The notes beneath the pieces were generated by a model. It was not told the origin of the DNA and searched no databases. It saw nothing but the letters and a program-made list of their open reading frames with translations. Positions 39,471 through 51,531 of a DNA stretch of 64,000 nucleotides are shown here, piece after piece. Position 1 is the stretch's first letter. Each line of letters opens with the position of its first letter. The DNA is taken from assembly GCA_038496445.1 (NCBI GenBank), contig JALMLS010000420.1, positions 434,001-498,000 on the forward strand. Reading direction: 5' to 3'. This DNA is from Trichosphaerium sp. ATCC 40318 (lineage: Eukaryota; Discosea; Flabellinia; Trichosidae). Position numbers and translations under genes: made by a program.

Positions 39471-40541
39471 TTAAAACATGAACTCAAAACCTCTTAGTGA
39501 TTCAGGAATACCTTCAATTTTTCGTATACTATGAAATATTCTATGAACGCCAGAAACAGCTTTGATACCATCATCTGTTATACCTTCACAATGACAAATA
39601 TCAATAGTATGAACGCCTTTAAGAGCTTTTATCCCTTCATCTGTAATTTTGTTACTTTGAGCATAAATAGTATGCACACCAGATAGAGCTTTGATACCAT
39701 CATCTGTGATACTTTCGCAGTGACTAATATCAATTGTATGAACATGAGAAAGAGCTTTTAACCCTTTATCAGTTACTAAAGTATTTGAAAGATAAATTTC
39801 ATCAACACCAGATAGAGCTTTGATACCATCGTCTGTTATGTCTTTACAACCTCGAAGATCAATGATGTGAACACCAGAAAGAGCTTTAATCCCTTCATCT
39901 GTTACAGAAGTATAGGAAAGGTCTACATCATATGCACTTGCAAGTGATTTGATTCCTTCATCCGTAATGCCTTTACTCTGTCCAAGTTTAATGGTGTGAA
40001 CGCCTTTGAGAGCTTTGATGCCTTCATCTGTAACACCATCACAACATCCAAGATTAATGGTGTGAACGCCTTTGAGAGCTTTGATGCCTTCATCTGTAAC
40101 TGGAGTATAAAAAAGGCTTATATCATGAACACCAGATAATGCTTTGATTCCTTCATCTGTAACAGTCTTGCAACATGAAAGATTGATTGTATGAACACCA
40201 GAGAATTCTTTGATCAGGTTGTGATCAATAAAGCTGCCGAGTGTGATGTAAGTATGTCGTAGAGTGGCAGAATGTTGTAAGAATATTTTAGTTTGTTCCT
40301 GAGTAGAAATGGTAACAGCATTGTATCCAATAATATCGTGAATGATAGATGCAATGTAGTGACATGTTTGACAAGCTTTAAATCGCGAGCGGAATATGTT
40401 ACGTAAAATTTTTGCTATCATCTCGACAGGAAGGTCTAAGAGGTTCTTTTGAGTAGTACTACAGAAAAGTGGCGTTTAGAACGAGCACAAGGAATATTGT
40501 ACATACGTCTGATTCACGACTTCTATGTTGTTTTTTAACAT
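39471..40541 (-). CDS. F-box protein with tandem leucine-rich repeats
   Basis: Two exons. Exon 1 (MLKNNIEVVNQT, ATG at 40541) joins across an intron (about 40445-40504) to TTQKNLLDLPVEMIAKILRN, whose L-P-x-E-x-x-x-x-I-L is an F-box start, continuing FKACQTCHYIASIIHDIIG. About nine or ten repeats of 23-25 residues follow, consensus V-T-D-E-G-I-K-A-L-x-G-V-H-T-I-x-L, with alternating short (FYTPVTDEG) and Cys-containing (GCCDGVTDEG) turns. It ends IPESLRGFEFMF. The architecture suggests a Skp1-Cullin-F-box ligase substrate receptor. The repeats are highly uniform in DNA, so the array probably expands by unequal exchange. Relatives lie at 40945-41960 and 57416-57871. Confidence 0.75.
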
Positions 40542-40944
40542 ATCTGAGTAAGTATGAGCTTATTGTTAACGTGCTGCTTCGATCAGGTGAGTGAACTTGA
40601 ATTGAAATACGTTTACTTTTTTTTTCCTAGAATTGCTGTACTTTTGTTGACAGCACCGTAGAGGTTTGATTGAAAATATAAATGAAATCATTTGTTTATA
40701 CGTTGTAGTCACGTTTGAGCTTTATTTCAATGCTTTTAGCCATTGATTCAAAGAAATAATCGAATTTGGGATTTTTTCATGTCATGTGAGCCCAAACAAT
40801 ATTTTTTGTTTTACATTATTTTAAGTTCATTTTGAGGTAAATGGTGCATTTGGTTGAAACGTGTAATGCCAGGTAATTTTATTTTGGTACGGGGGTAACG
40901 AGTTTACGGAATTTTTGGTAGTTTAGTCGTTTTGTGTGTTACAT
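40542..40944. other. intergenic between two LRR paralogues
   Basis: 403 A+T-rich bases; no gene seen. It would hold the promoter of the intact LRR gene. Confidence 0.35.
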
Positions 40945-41960
40945 TCATACAAAAAAGTGCGTCTCTCCATTGGATACATCTGTCTGAATACGATGTCCAC
41001 TTTCAATTTCAAGTGCTTTTATTCTGCCTTCTGTAATTGAAGTGCCTGCACAGAATATAGCGTGAAATCCTTTCAATTCTTTTACGCCTTCATCTGATAC
41101 ATGCTCACAGGCTCTAATGCTAAGTGTATGATTTCCTTTTAGTGCTCTTACTCCTTCATCTGTAACTGAAGTGAGATCAAGATGAAGGTTATGAATCCCT
41201 TTCAGTGTTTTGATCCCATCATCCGTCACGTGTTTACACTTTCTAATGATAAGTGTATGGCACCTTGGAGTGCTTTCACTCCTTCGTTTGACACTCCAGT
41301 GTGACTGAGATCAATAGTATGAACACCTGATAACGCTTTAACACCTTCATCTGTTGCTTCAGTGCAAGCAAGGTTAATTGTATGAACCCCTGATAGAGCT
41401 TTTATCCCATCATTTGCAAAGTCGTGTGCGTATTCAAGGCAAATGGTATGAACTCCTGATAGGGCTTTGATTCCTTCATCTGTAACTGCTGTGTAGCCAA
41501 GATGAATGGTATGCACTCCCGACAATGCTTTAACGGCTGTGCCAGAAACGTCCGTTTCCGTGAGGTGAATGGTGTGAACACCTTGTAGTGAACTGACACC
41601 TTCATCTGTTATGTTCATACAATTATGCGTATTCAAGGTAAATGGTATGTACTCCTGATAGTGATTTTATTCCTGCGTCGCTAACCTTTGTATTATCAAG
41701 ACAAATTGTGTGGACTCCTGCAAGTTCTTTTAGATTAGAACTGTTGATAGGACCGTCATCTGTATACGCCGGTTCGTTTTCCACACGTGTAATAGTAATT
41801 ATTGTATTGTTCATAACTATTTGTACTGTTTTATCTTCAACAAATCATGAACACAAGTTAAAGTAATCTTATCATATCCAACAATATCGCGGATGATGTC
41901 AGCCATTAAACTTGGGCAACAGAAAACTTGTGCTCAACAAAATACCCAATAACGCGTATA
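40945..41960 (-). pseudogene. frameshifted F-box/LRR paralogue
   Basis: A degraded sister of the gene at 39471-40541. Upstream, CCPSLMADIIRDIVGYDKIT (about 41925-41860) matches the intact copy's CHYIASIIHDIIGYNAVT but runs into a stop near 41812. The repeat array then continues in three different frames: 41814-41623 ends LEYA-stop, 41636-41226 carries six repeats such as ITDEGVSSLQGVHTIHLTET, and 41229-40945 reads MTDDGIKTLKGIHNLHL to the end. Repeat-to-repeat alignment places one extra base near 41627 and one missing base near 41262, with no GT-AG intron to explain either. Either the gene is decaying or the assembly has two single-base errors; the upstream stop favours decay. Confidence 0.65.
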
Positions 41961-42026
41961 TACCATGAGACCAAGTGCACGTAATTTATCCGTCAAGTTA
42001 AAAAAAAGAAGAAGGTTGTTTTATTT

Positions 42027-45000
42027 TTACATTGACATTAGCTTACGTAATACAGGATTAGAACTTTCCATGACACATTGTCTAAGAGCTTGAAGCTTTT
42101 CCATAACTTGATCTTCACTCAAATCACTTATAGGTGTACTTTTAAAGTCATCCAAGAGAGAATTTATTTCAGAACTTGCTTTTTGTATCTCAACACCATT
42201 TTCAAGTTGAGCGAATGCTTCCTCTGCAAAAAAAGTCAATTAGGTCAAAAATAAATATATCACGTGAAACACACGTGTTTTTTAAATATAAAAATTACTA
42301 TGATAAGCATAATAGCAGTATTTCTAAGACGTACGACCATCAAAGTTTTCCAAGTCAGATGCCTTCTTTTCTGCCATAGCAACAACGTTTTCTGGAAAAT
42401 TAGCAATCTTCGCTACATGGATACCAAAACTTTGATCAGAAGGCCCACTCTTTACTTCATATAGTAGTGTCAAGTTACCATCATCAGTCTAGATAATTCA
42501 ATAAATAAGAAGAGTAGAACAAGGTGTTGCAAAAAAAATCCTTTAACTGAACTTACCCTAGCGTTTACATGAAAGTTACGAACTACTGGGTACTCTTGTT
42601 CCAGGTGAGTCAATTCATGAAAATGAGTAGCAAAAAGGCAAAATGAACCCAACTTTGTTATTATATGTCTAAGCGAGCAATAAGCAAAAAGATCACTGAA
42701 CTGAGAGGAAAATTGTTTTGAAAAGAAAAAAGAAAAAGGTGAGAAAGCGTACTCTGATATAGACCAAGCAAGGCCAAAACCATCGTAAGTTGAAGTACCA
42801 CGTCCAAGTTCATCGATAATAATCAATGAATCTTCAGTCGCTGCTTCTAAAATCATACCAGTTTCAATCATCTCAGCCATAAAAGTTGAAACACCTAGTT
42901 TGTTTTTTTAGTTGCTTCGTGCTCGTATGTTTAGTGGGTGGACTCTTCACTTCAGGCAACGACTAAGATAAAGTAACGTACCACGAAGCTGACTATCACC
43001 TGCACCTACACGAGCAAGTATTTTATCACAAATGCATACTTTAGCTTCAGTACAAGGAACGTAGCAACCCATTTGAGCCATAAGTACAATCAAACCAACC
43101 TAACGTTTTTACAACATGAGAAAATCACAATATCTACAACTGCAGTACCTGACGGATATATGTTGATTTACCACCCATATTTGGACCAGTAATGATAGTA
43201 AATGTTGATGCACCTGAAGTAGAAAGTCAGCGAAATATGGGAAAAACATAAAGGGAATTCTCACCTTTTTTCATGTGAATGTCATTTGGTATGAAAGACA
43301 TATCAGTCATAGATTCTAGAACAGGATGACGAGAACCAACCAAGTGTATTTCATCGTCAGTAAAGATAGGTCTACAATATTCTGCTGCCCCTTCATAACA
43401 AACTGATGCGACACTAGAATAAAATTTAGTTTGGATAAGTAATGTACATGTTGTTATTCAAACCCTAACGTGCCTTGTATAAACATCAAGTAATGCAACA
43501 ATACGATGACATTGATCAATAACAGGAATATAACTCGCTTTATATATTCAGTATGGAGCCACAAAACTTTCTTTTTGACAACCAAAACAAAAAATTGGAT
43601 GAAATTTTACCTGCTGTTTGAAGTACGCCATGTTCTATTTCTTTTGCTTTTTCATCGTACGCCGCATCTATTTTTTCCAGAGTATCATTCACTTTGCTTA
43701 TTTTAGCACCATAAAACTTTACAATTGTTCTGAGGAGAAAGGTAAGCAAACAGTAAAACAATCAAAACTACTGGTTTGATATTTAAAGCAAACAAAGTGT
43801 TGACTTAAACAACATGTTTGTCGTTTATGGTTGCCCTTAAAAATTTCTTCAAACTCACCTAGAAGATCCGGATAGCTGTTTAAATTCTCTTTTAAATTTG
43901 TCTAAACACTTGGCATCCTGATATGATAATTTTAGTTGAACTTCTAACTATGAAATCAAAAAAAGTGTTACCTTCTTAGCGAGAGTGTAGTGGTATCCAT
44001 TAGACTTGTTATTAACCTAAAAGCAAAATTAAGATCTCTAAGATAATATAAAACAATACAGGACTAGTAAATTAAACAGACTACTCATGTGGAGTGGAAA
44101 TATTACAAAGAATCTTTCTTTGGGTTTATACAAAAAAGCAGACCGCTGTTGTTCTCGATTTCAGTGTTTAAAAAGAAGACTGTGTCATTAAAAACTCACC
44201 ATTTTAAAGGAGCTAGGACATCCTAATTGCATCCTAACTCTTTCTTGCTCTTCAGTAAGGCGATCAACAATCATGTCTCTTCTTTTAGCAAGACTTTCTA
44301 GTTTTGGATCAAACTCAGCTTTAATTCTTACTTTATTTCTCTCTAATCCATCTATATCAATAGTTTGCTCAACAAGCATTAGAAAATTCTGTAATTTATC
44401 TTGTTGTTCCTATTCGTTAAGAAAAAAATTAGCAAGTAAACACAGAAAACATTTAAGAAAAAAACAAGAAAGTTTGATCTGTTTTGGTTAATCGTACAAC
44501 GAACGGTTCTGCGAATTCTGATCGTAACAGTAGTACAAACTTTTCTTCATGCTCATAGCAATTGAGTTGGGCGATAATGTTGTCAAGATTGCTTCTTACA
44601 AACCGATATAAGTCAAGACAATCCTAGCATTAAGTCAGAAAAACTTGTCAGTTTGGACATCGATGTCATCAAACGAGGTTTGCTGTACAAGCATTAAAAT
44701 GCACTTACCATGAGCGATCCCTTGCCTCGTTTCATTTTATTAGATATGCGTTCTAAGTCAGGAACACGCCTCAAGCAAGAGCTTCTCAAAGATCCTGTCA
44801 TGCTTGAATCTTCATGGAATATTTGAACAATATCAAGTCTGTGCTCGATGGCAAATTGATCCAAAAGAGGTTGTTTTATCCACTTCATTAGAAGTCTTGA
44901 ACCCATAGCCGTACGACATACATTTAAAAGACCATATAGACATAATTTAGGATTACCTAGTACGGTTAGGGATCAGTTTGTTTCTGAGTGTTTTTTTGAA

Positions 45001-46780
45001 TAGCGATGAAGCCATACCGATTTTAGGGTTTGGTAAAAGATCTAGAGCAGTTACTGCTGCTGGATCAAGTCTCATGTATTGAAGTAAGTCATATGATTGT
45101 AATGAAAAAGTTCCACGGTTCATATCATCGCTCAGAAGCTAATAAAAATACTTTAGGTAACAGTTCAAATTTCCTTATGTCAAAAACAAAACAAGGACGT
45201 ACGTCGAAGTATGATATCAAGCACCCGAGTGCTTGCATCTGTACATCGCTTTCTAATTCATCTAAGTCCATGTTTTAGTTATATCGTTATACCAATATCA
45301 CTCGTTTGATATGGAGAGGAAAGGAAGAGTTACGTACTCATTGCATTAACATATTTTTTGCCAAGTAAATTTTTCAAATCTTGTTCCATATTTGCTGTCG
45401 AAAATGTATCACGTTTCATAGCTGTTCCTATTATTCTACATCTCTCCAGAACTGTCTTTGTAAAAAACCAATATTAGCAAACATACAAGAGTTTCACATA
45501 CTTGTAGCTTGGCACCATCAGTATCAGATTTTGTGAGTTGAGGATACAAACATTCTTTTGCACTTATTTGCAAGAAAAGAGACTAAACTGATTTAACACG
45601 TGCACAACCACGTTTAAAAAAATATAGAACGTACCTGTAAATTGTGTAATTGCGCGTTATCATTGAGCTCGCATACATACATTTTACGAAGAATCTGATC
45701 CGCAAACGCCACACCAACCGTCTTTGTAAAAAGTGTTAAACAAAAAAAAAGACAATTTTTTTTGGCTTATTTCAACGTACCCTCATCCCTTGTTTATTCA
45801 CAATACGCACAGCCACACACATATTCGCTTGTGACATTTGTGCAAGTCCTTCACCTTTATCACCGAACAAAAGGTCCTCTACTTGAGATATATTACCAGG
45901 AGACGCTAAGAAGTCATCAATAAAAAAGAAAACCTAAATCAAAAACTGTTAATCCTGACCTTGGTGTGTCATGCCCCAAGAGCCACCTTGACTGCTATGA
46001 ATCTCAACACGATAGTTACGATCTATTATGAGGACTCTTAATATGTAAGAGAACTGGCTACCCTCGCTGCGAGAAAGTTTTAGAAAAAAAACGTCATCCT
46101 CATTTCATCTATTTCTAACCTTATCGTAATGTACTGAGGTCCGCTGGATTGTGTTCCATGAGAATTCTTATGCTCTTGGCGAATGCCGCTTCTCATGTCA
46201 GAGCTTGTTGAACTGCCAAATGACCTACAATTTTTTTAACACACCATCGATAGTGCTGGCGTATTTTGAGCTAGCGCTACGAAACGTACCGTAATATTGA
46301 AGTCGTTTTAAAAAAATCGCGGGCAATGTAATGTGCGTCGTTGTCATGAGCGCAAAAGTATCCCTTCGTGCGTGAGAAGGCGTAAAAAACAAATAAAGCG
46401 TACTGCACGATGAAAGAACCGTATTAGCGTAGGTGATTTCTAATAGACTTTTAGACTTGATCACAATCGTTAATATACCTGTGGTAACCTATTGTAGTAA
46501 CGAAGAAACGAACTAGCTGTCTTAGACATTTCTAAAATGACTAAGTTCGCAGAATAACAAAACAAACACAATCTACACATGCAAATAAACACCATATACC
46601 TGTTTTTCGCCTTTTGGCAGTGTCAGCATCTTCTGGCTCCACTTGAAGCTTACGCTTACGCCAATTATGCATGTCGGATTGTAAACGTTTGGCAGGCTTG
46701 GTACAACAGGTAGAAACAAAGTCAAGGCTAATTCTGTCGTTTTCTATGAATAACACTTTGAATTTGGCTGTCACGGACAT
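42027..46780 (-). CDS. MSH2: DNA mismatch repair protein MSH2
   Basis: MutS-homologue subunit that pairs with MSH6 or MSH3 to bind mismatches in the nucleus. Reading down the minus strand: mismatch-domain [20 protein letters not shown] (near 46340), connector [20 protein letters not shown] (near 45700), lever [20 protein letters not shown] (near 44890), [20 protein letters not shown], clamp region 44480-43540, and the ATPase: [19 protein letters not shown] (Walker A, near 43190), [40 protein letters not shown] (Walker B, near 42820), [18 protein letters not shown] and [20 protein letters not shown]. It ends [10 protein letters not shown]. About 20 introns. I start at 46780 because an exon carrying [18 protein letters not shown] and KRRK splices in frame onto the conserved [17 protein letters not shown] (46529); this adds a 63-residue basic extension absent from human MSH2. 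Confidence 0.93.
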
Positions 46781-47158
46781 AGTAAAATATCGCGTAGTGA
46801 GGGTTTATTTGCTATTTCCACTTCGATTCTGGCATCCCAGGTGCTTCTGTAGTCAGGATCGTGCAGGACGAAGAACCACAATAATCACGTGACCTTTTTT
46901 TTCAATTTACAAGCACATTTATGATGCGCCAACTTAGCACATTTTACAACGAACAAGTTGCATTTGCTAGCTCATTTTGCTACCTTATTTCTTTCTGCAG
47001 TATGTAGCTTGTACAGTGTGATATCAGTTAGGCTTTAGTACTTTTATTAAATTGTGGGTTTTATGCATAGCAATAGCTGTCTACAAAAGAAGGCCAAAAA
47101 AAAGGAAAACGGTTTGTGAATATTGATTGTATTTCTTCAACTTTATGCAATTATTCGT
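46781..47158. other. intergenic, no gene seen
   Basis: 378 bases between co-oriented minus-strand genes, with one CACGTG at 46885. No coding signal. Confidence 0.4.
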
Positions 47159-48486
47159 TTATGAGAATTGTATTTTTTTTGGTTCTTCAATGTTATCACA
47201 TTCTTCTCCCTTTAGTACAGCCGACAAACCCCTTTTTTAATAAATCAGGCAAGAGGTTATTGATGAAGAAAGTTGAAAAAAAAGTAATAAAATAATTAGT
47301 TCGAACGTACTCAATATTGACAAGTGCCTTTTCAGGAAGCTCAATACGGTATCTGTATGGCCTTGCTCTTTCTGTATTTTTAGGATCTTTTGTTCCTTTT
47401 GCTTCAAAGTAGCATACGCTCCTCCCATTGGCTAAAGAAATAATAAGCAAAAGAACTGAGCGTAACCCAAAAATACTATAGTATGAAAAAAAAACAAAAG
47501 TAAAAAAATCACTTACACTTTCCGTGTTCAGCATGATCTGCAATGACAGTTTCAAAATCACGTGTGGGTCTATTTGCCCTCTTCGATTTTGTTATACTCA
47601 GACTAAACAAAAACATCAGAAATCAATAAACAGAGTAACAAAGGAATAAAACATTATTGCTATGAAAGAAAAAACACCTTAAGTTGTGTTCTAATTATTG
47701 ACGTACTCGCTTAGAGAATACTCTTTCGCAACCAAAAACTTTGTATACCAATCCTGTTTAGTTGTCCAGTACTCTGTAGTGCATGGATACTTCCAAAACT
47801 TCCTATCAAGAGTTTTGATGGTGACTTTTTTTGCTTCTCTGTCATAGAGTATCTCATGAGGTTCACGAGACATAGAAGATATAACAATGCTTGAATTAAA
47901 TGTCAGACAACCCGGAGAAAGCAGAAAATTGGAAAAAAACAAAAAAAAAGCCGTTTAGGTACCGTGAGTACAAAAAGTCAGCAATCCCCTAATGGTTGTA
48001 AGCAATGAGCATTTTAGAGTAGTATTAAGTACTCACGAGAATCCAAGCTGCTGGTGCTGCGACGTAAAAGTATATAGGGTCAAGAATAAATGGAATTAGT
48101 ACTATTCCAGGTGCTGTAGCGAAAATCGCGAGCGGCAGGTGGAGTCTAGGCAAGGTACGTTATTTTTTTTCAATTTTTTAAAAAATTGCTTTGCGTGCTT
48201 GTGATTATCCGTTAGATTGCGGTACAACACTTGTTTTTTCGAATTATCAGTGTTTACAGTGTTAGCCTCTAAAACGCATTTTTAGGCTTCAAAAACCATT
48301 ATACGTACCATTTTTAAGTAATTTGGAGCAATGAAGTGTCGCAACTTGTACTGTTGGACGAGTCAATGATTTATTCTGTTGTACTCTTTGCCTACGCGTT
48401 TGAATAGCGATAGGCGAAGTTCTAGATGCAGCACGCCACATTAACATGTTGAAAATCAAATCTTCAGTTGTTCTTAACAGCCCCAA
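47159..48486 (-). CDS. probable mitochondrial membrane protein, uncharacterised (TMEM70/186/223-like layout)
   Basis: Exon 1 starts MGLLRTTEDLIFNMLMWRAA then SRTSPIAIQTRRQRVQQ, an Arg-rich start fitting a mitochondrial presequence. The next exon has two hydrophobic stretches, LHLPLAIFATAPGIVLIPFI and YFYVAAPAAWIL (48150-48050). Later exons give SREPHEILYDREAKKVTIKT and LDRKFWKYPCTTEYWTTKQD (47885-47740), RANRPTRDFETVIADHAEHG (near 47540), GRSVCYFEAKGTKDPKN (near 47420) and the end CDNIEEPKKIQFS. A two-helix hairpin followed by a soluble matrix domain is the layout of the TMEM70/TMEM186/TMEM223 assembly factors, but sequence support is weak. Confidence 0.5.
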
Positions 48487-48588
48487 CTTAACCTTCGTAC
48501 CAAAAATGTGATCTCACAAGAAGCACAAAATAATGCGTGTGTATGGACATGCTATGTACTGTATGAGCGCAGTGTTCTATAAAATCAA

Positions 48589-49636
48589 TCAATTCTGTTT
48601 ATTCAACTCGGCTATCTTAATTTTAACTTGCTTCAAATATTCTACTTTAGCTTTCAAGTCATAGGCTTTCACACGTGCTATTCATATTATTCAGTAATGA
48701 TGTCAATGGTATCACATGATATTGCAACGTACCTGATGAAGAGGGTACAACAAAGCAAGGTATACTAAGATCATTATTTACAATCAAATCATCCTGCCAT
48801 CCTACTTTGCAAAAAGATTTCTTAAGCACAGTTTTATATATCCCTATACCGTTGAAGCAAACTACCCTTTGAAAGATTTGTTACGCTCTTTGTGTAATCG
48901 TAATGTTAGCCAGTACGCACTTTGGTTTGTAGTTGTTAAGCTTGACAAGTAACTCCTTGAATCCATCACAAAGCTCGCCGTCTGATAGCAAAGCAGTTGT
49001 ATTTGTAGAACGTTTAACAAGACACGTCAATCCAATGCCGTACTTCATAACAGTATTATCCTCACCTACATAACTTAACACGTTTAATAAACCTATGTCA
49101 TTCATTTACCTGGTGTAAGTTGATGTGGTGTCAGACCTACACGCCAAGTGTCAACATACATGAAAAAAAAATGAAGGGTTTAAGCTTAATTTACTCACCT
49201 GAACGCCACAGCATTGGCCAAAAATGGTTTGTCACGTGAGAATACCATTGTTTCCGACTGGCTGATTTTGTGCCAGGGTTATCTCCAATGATAACCAGGT
49301 CTAAATCGGGTGCTAAAAAGTCTGGCAACCTGTAAACACCAACAGTTAGTTTTAATGCGCCATGGATACCACCAAATACATACCCATCATCCTGAGCTAC
49401 ACGCTGACGTTTTGGAGCATGTTGTATGTAGTTTGTAATTAAGTTTGAGGAATTTGGTCGTTTTTTTTTCTGTGGAGTGGTTACAGGTGATTTTTGACGC
49501 GTCGCGGTAGATATGGCGCGTTCTATTGCTTCTAAACAATATTTGGCAAAAAAGACAACCCAAATTTTGTTTTTATGTTCTCATTACGCGTACCGAACTC
49601 TGAAAGCGATATTTCTTCAACTTGTACGTTATTCAT
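48589..49636 (-). CDS. thymine/uracil-DNA glycosylase, TDG/MUG family
   Basis: Removes thymine or uracil opposite guanine in base-excision repair. It starts MNNVQVEEISLSEF, followed by a basic region (RQKSPVTTPQKKKRPNSSNL) likely to bind DNA or carry a nuclear signal. The catalytic domain has DLDLVIIGDNPGTKSASRKQ (near 49290; the GINPG loop of human TDG, with its catalytic Asn kept and Ile changed to Asp), HVTNHFWPMLWRSGLTPHQL, KYGIGLTCLVKRST (near 49040), then CFNGIGIYKTVLKKSFCKVG and the second-loop segment IPCFVVPSSSGT (near 48740). It ends EYLKQVKIKIAELNKQN. About six introns. Confidence 0.87.
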
Positions 49637-49731
49637 CAAACCTCACTGGATTTAGAAGTTACTTAACAGCTAATCCATTTTAAGCAGCTACGAATTCGTA
49701 CCTCACTTGCCCACAGTGTAAACAACACAGC
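49637..49731. promoter_or_regulatory. short bidirectional promoter
   Basis: 95 bases separate the divergent TDG and LPMO-like starts. No specific element identified; shared control is inference. Confidence 0.4.
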
Positions 49732-51229
49732 ATGTTGAGAAATACTGTTTTACTTGTCGCTATCTGTATTAGCGTAAGCCTATGTCATATTTGCTTTATA
49801 GACCCTCCACAGCGTGGAAAGCAACTCACTGGGATACCAGGTACGTCATTCTTCAAGTTTTGGGGTTCTTTCGACTTGAAAACACCGAAACAAAGGCTTT
49901 GCGGGGCGAACTATCCGAAAAATTTTTCAGTTTCTGTTTTGGCGAAATCTGCTACGAAACTTCGGTTTTCTTCGCCCTAAAAAAACGAGAATAGAAACTG
50001 ATTTCCCTATTTATGTGGTTATTTTATATACACTAACGCTATCCAGGCGACCCTGCGTGCTATCGTAGAACACCATACTGCGGTGGTATACCGATTGAGA
50101 CGCCAGTAACGACATACAAAGTGAACGAACCTGTCCTTATTCATTTTCAACAAAACTTAAACCATTGGTTCTCTCCAAGGCCTGGTCACCTCGATTTCTC
50201 AATCTCATACACTAATACACCAACTGACGATGATTTCATTGTCTTAAAGACTTTCTCCGACTTTGCAGGACACGAGATGGTTGTCTCAACAAATTTCACA
50301 TTTGTTTTAACTTTTCCACGTGGAAAGACATGTGATCATTGTATCCTTCGTGCGCGTTATGTCTCCAATAACCCACTTGAGATTTCACCAAAGAACAACA
50401 CTGACGCAAGATTTTATAACTGTGTTGACTTTAAGATTGTTGATGATACTGATGGTGATGAACAAGACCAAGGTAGAAGCTCTATGGAGATTCCTGAATT
50501 ACAAGAAGAAAAAGTTGTAGCGAAAAAATCAGTATCCTCAAGCGGTTTTGGATGTACTACTGTTCCACAATGGGAAGGTACTATGACTGAAACAAGGAAA
50601 GAAGGAAAAGTATTTCATCACCTTTGGTATGATGCTGTAGAACAACGATTACGTTGGGATAGAAGTGGCGCAATAAGGTACACCTTTTTTATCAAAACAA
50701 GAAAAAAAGTTGGTTTACCTTTCATTTACTGACGAGTTCTTCCTTAGCCCTTACTACCAACAGTTAACAACATACTACATTACTAAGCCTAGCCTTGTTG
50801 AGTACCTTCATTTTCCTACAAAGGGACAGTGTTTGGCTTACGGTCCTGACGCTTGGTATGATTGGTCTTATGGTGCTTCCGTTGGACAAGCTCTTATTCG
50901 TACGAGATTTACAAATTATTTCTTTCATTTTTCTTCTTTACGTCACGTGCCAATTTATGCTTACTTCTTCCTTCAAAGGTAACGATACAATCTCTGGCAC
51001 TAAGGTATATGTGTGGGGAACAGACCAATTTGAGTGGATAACTACAGTTGACTGCGAACCTGTTGGAAAAGTACAACTTGGTTTGAACCAGGTAGAATTT
51101 TTATGGACTAGCTTCAAGAAAGGTGTTGATGCTTCTGCTTTCGCTCTACCATCAGGTTGTGGTAATAAAAAACCACAAAGCGATTGTGGTGCCACCGAAG
51201 AGCAGATAAAAGAACTATTATCATTGTAA
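49732..51229 (+). CDS. secreted LPMO-like (AA15 / chitin-binding type-4-like) protein
   Basis: The start MLRNTVLLVAICISVSLC is a signal peptide whose predicted cut leaves HICFIDPPQRGKQL, an exposed N-terminal His as needed for the copper histidine brace. After intron 1 come GDPACYRRTPYCGGIPIET, HFQQNLNHWFSPRPGHLDFS with candidate second His, TFPRGKTCDHCILRARYVSN and YNCVDFKIVDDTDGDE, the Cys-rich strands of copper mono-oxygenases that cut chitin or cellulose. A second half (exons from 50660) has TTVPQWEGTM, QCLAYGPDAWYDWSYGASVG, YVWGTDQFEWITTVDCEPVG and ends EEQIKELLSL, of unknown fold. The esterase gene follows on the same strand. The family call is by motif layout. Confidence 0.7.
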
Positions 51230-51531
51230 TAAAAACTAATAGTTGCTCCAAAAACGCCTTGTTATTTAATTAACCTTTCTATATTTGAAAACAAACAAGG
51301 CCTCACACGTGTCCCTTTTCAAAAGCTACAGCGCTTTACATTTTCTTTGGAATTGTCAACGTCACGTGATAATGTTGGGTATGCCTGTGCAAAGCCGTTT
51401 TACAAAACAGGAGCTAAACTGTGAGTTTCATGAAAACTTCGCACCGGACTTACTGTGTGGATTTCCCGAAAACAAAAAGAGGAGTTAAGACGGTTAAGCT
51501 TTCGAAAAACATTTCTGGATTATTTTCAACC

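Noticed and set aside
41226-41636. Short introns explaining the LRR frame changes
   Set aside because: No GT-AG pair fits at either junction, and repeat alignment needs only one inserted and one deleted base.
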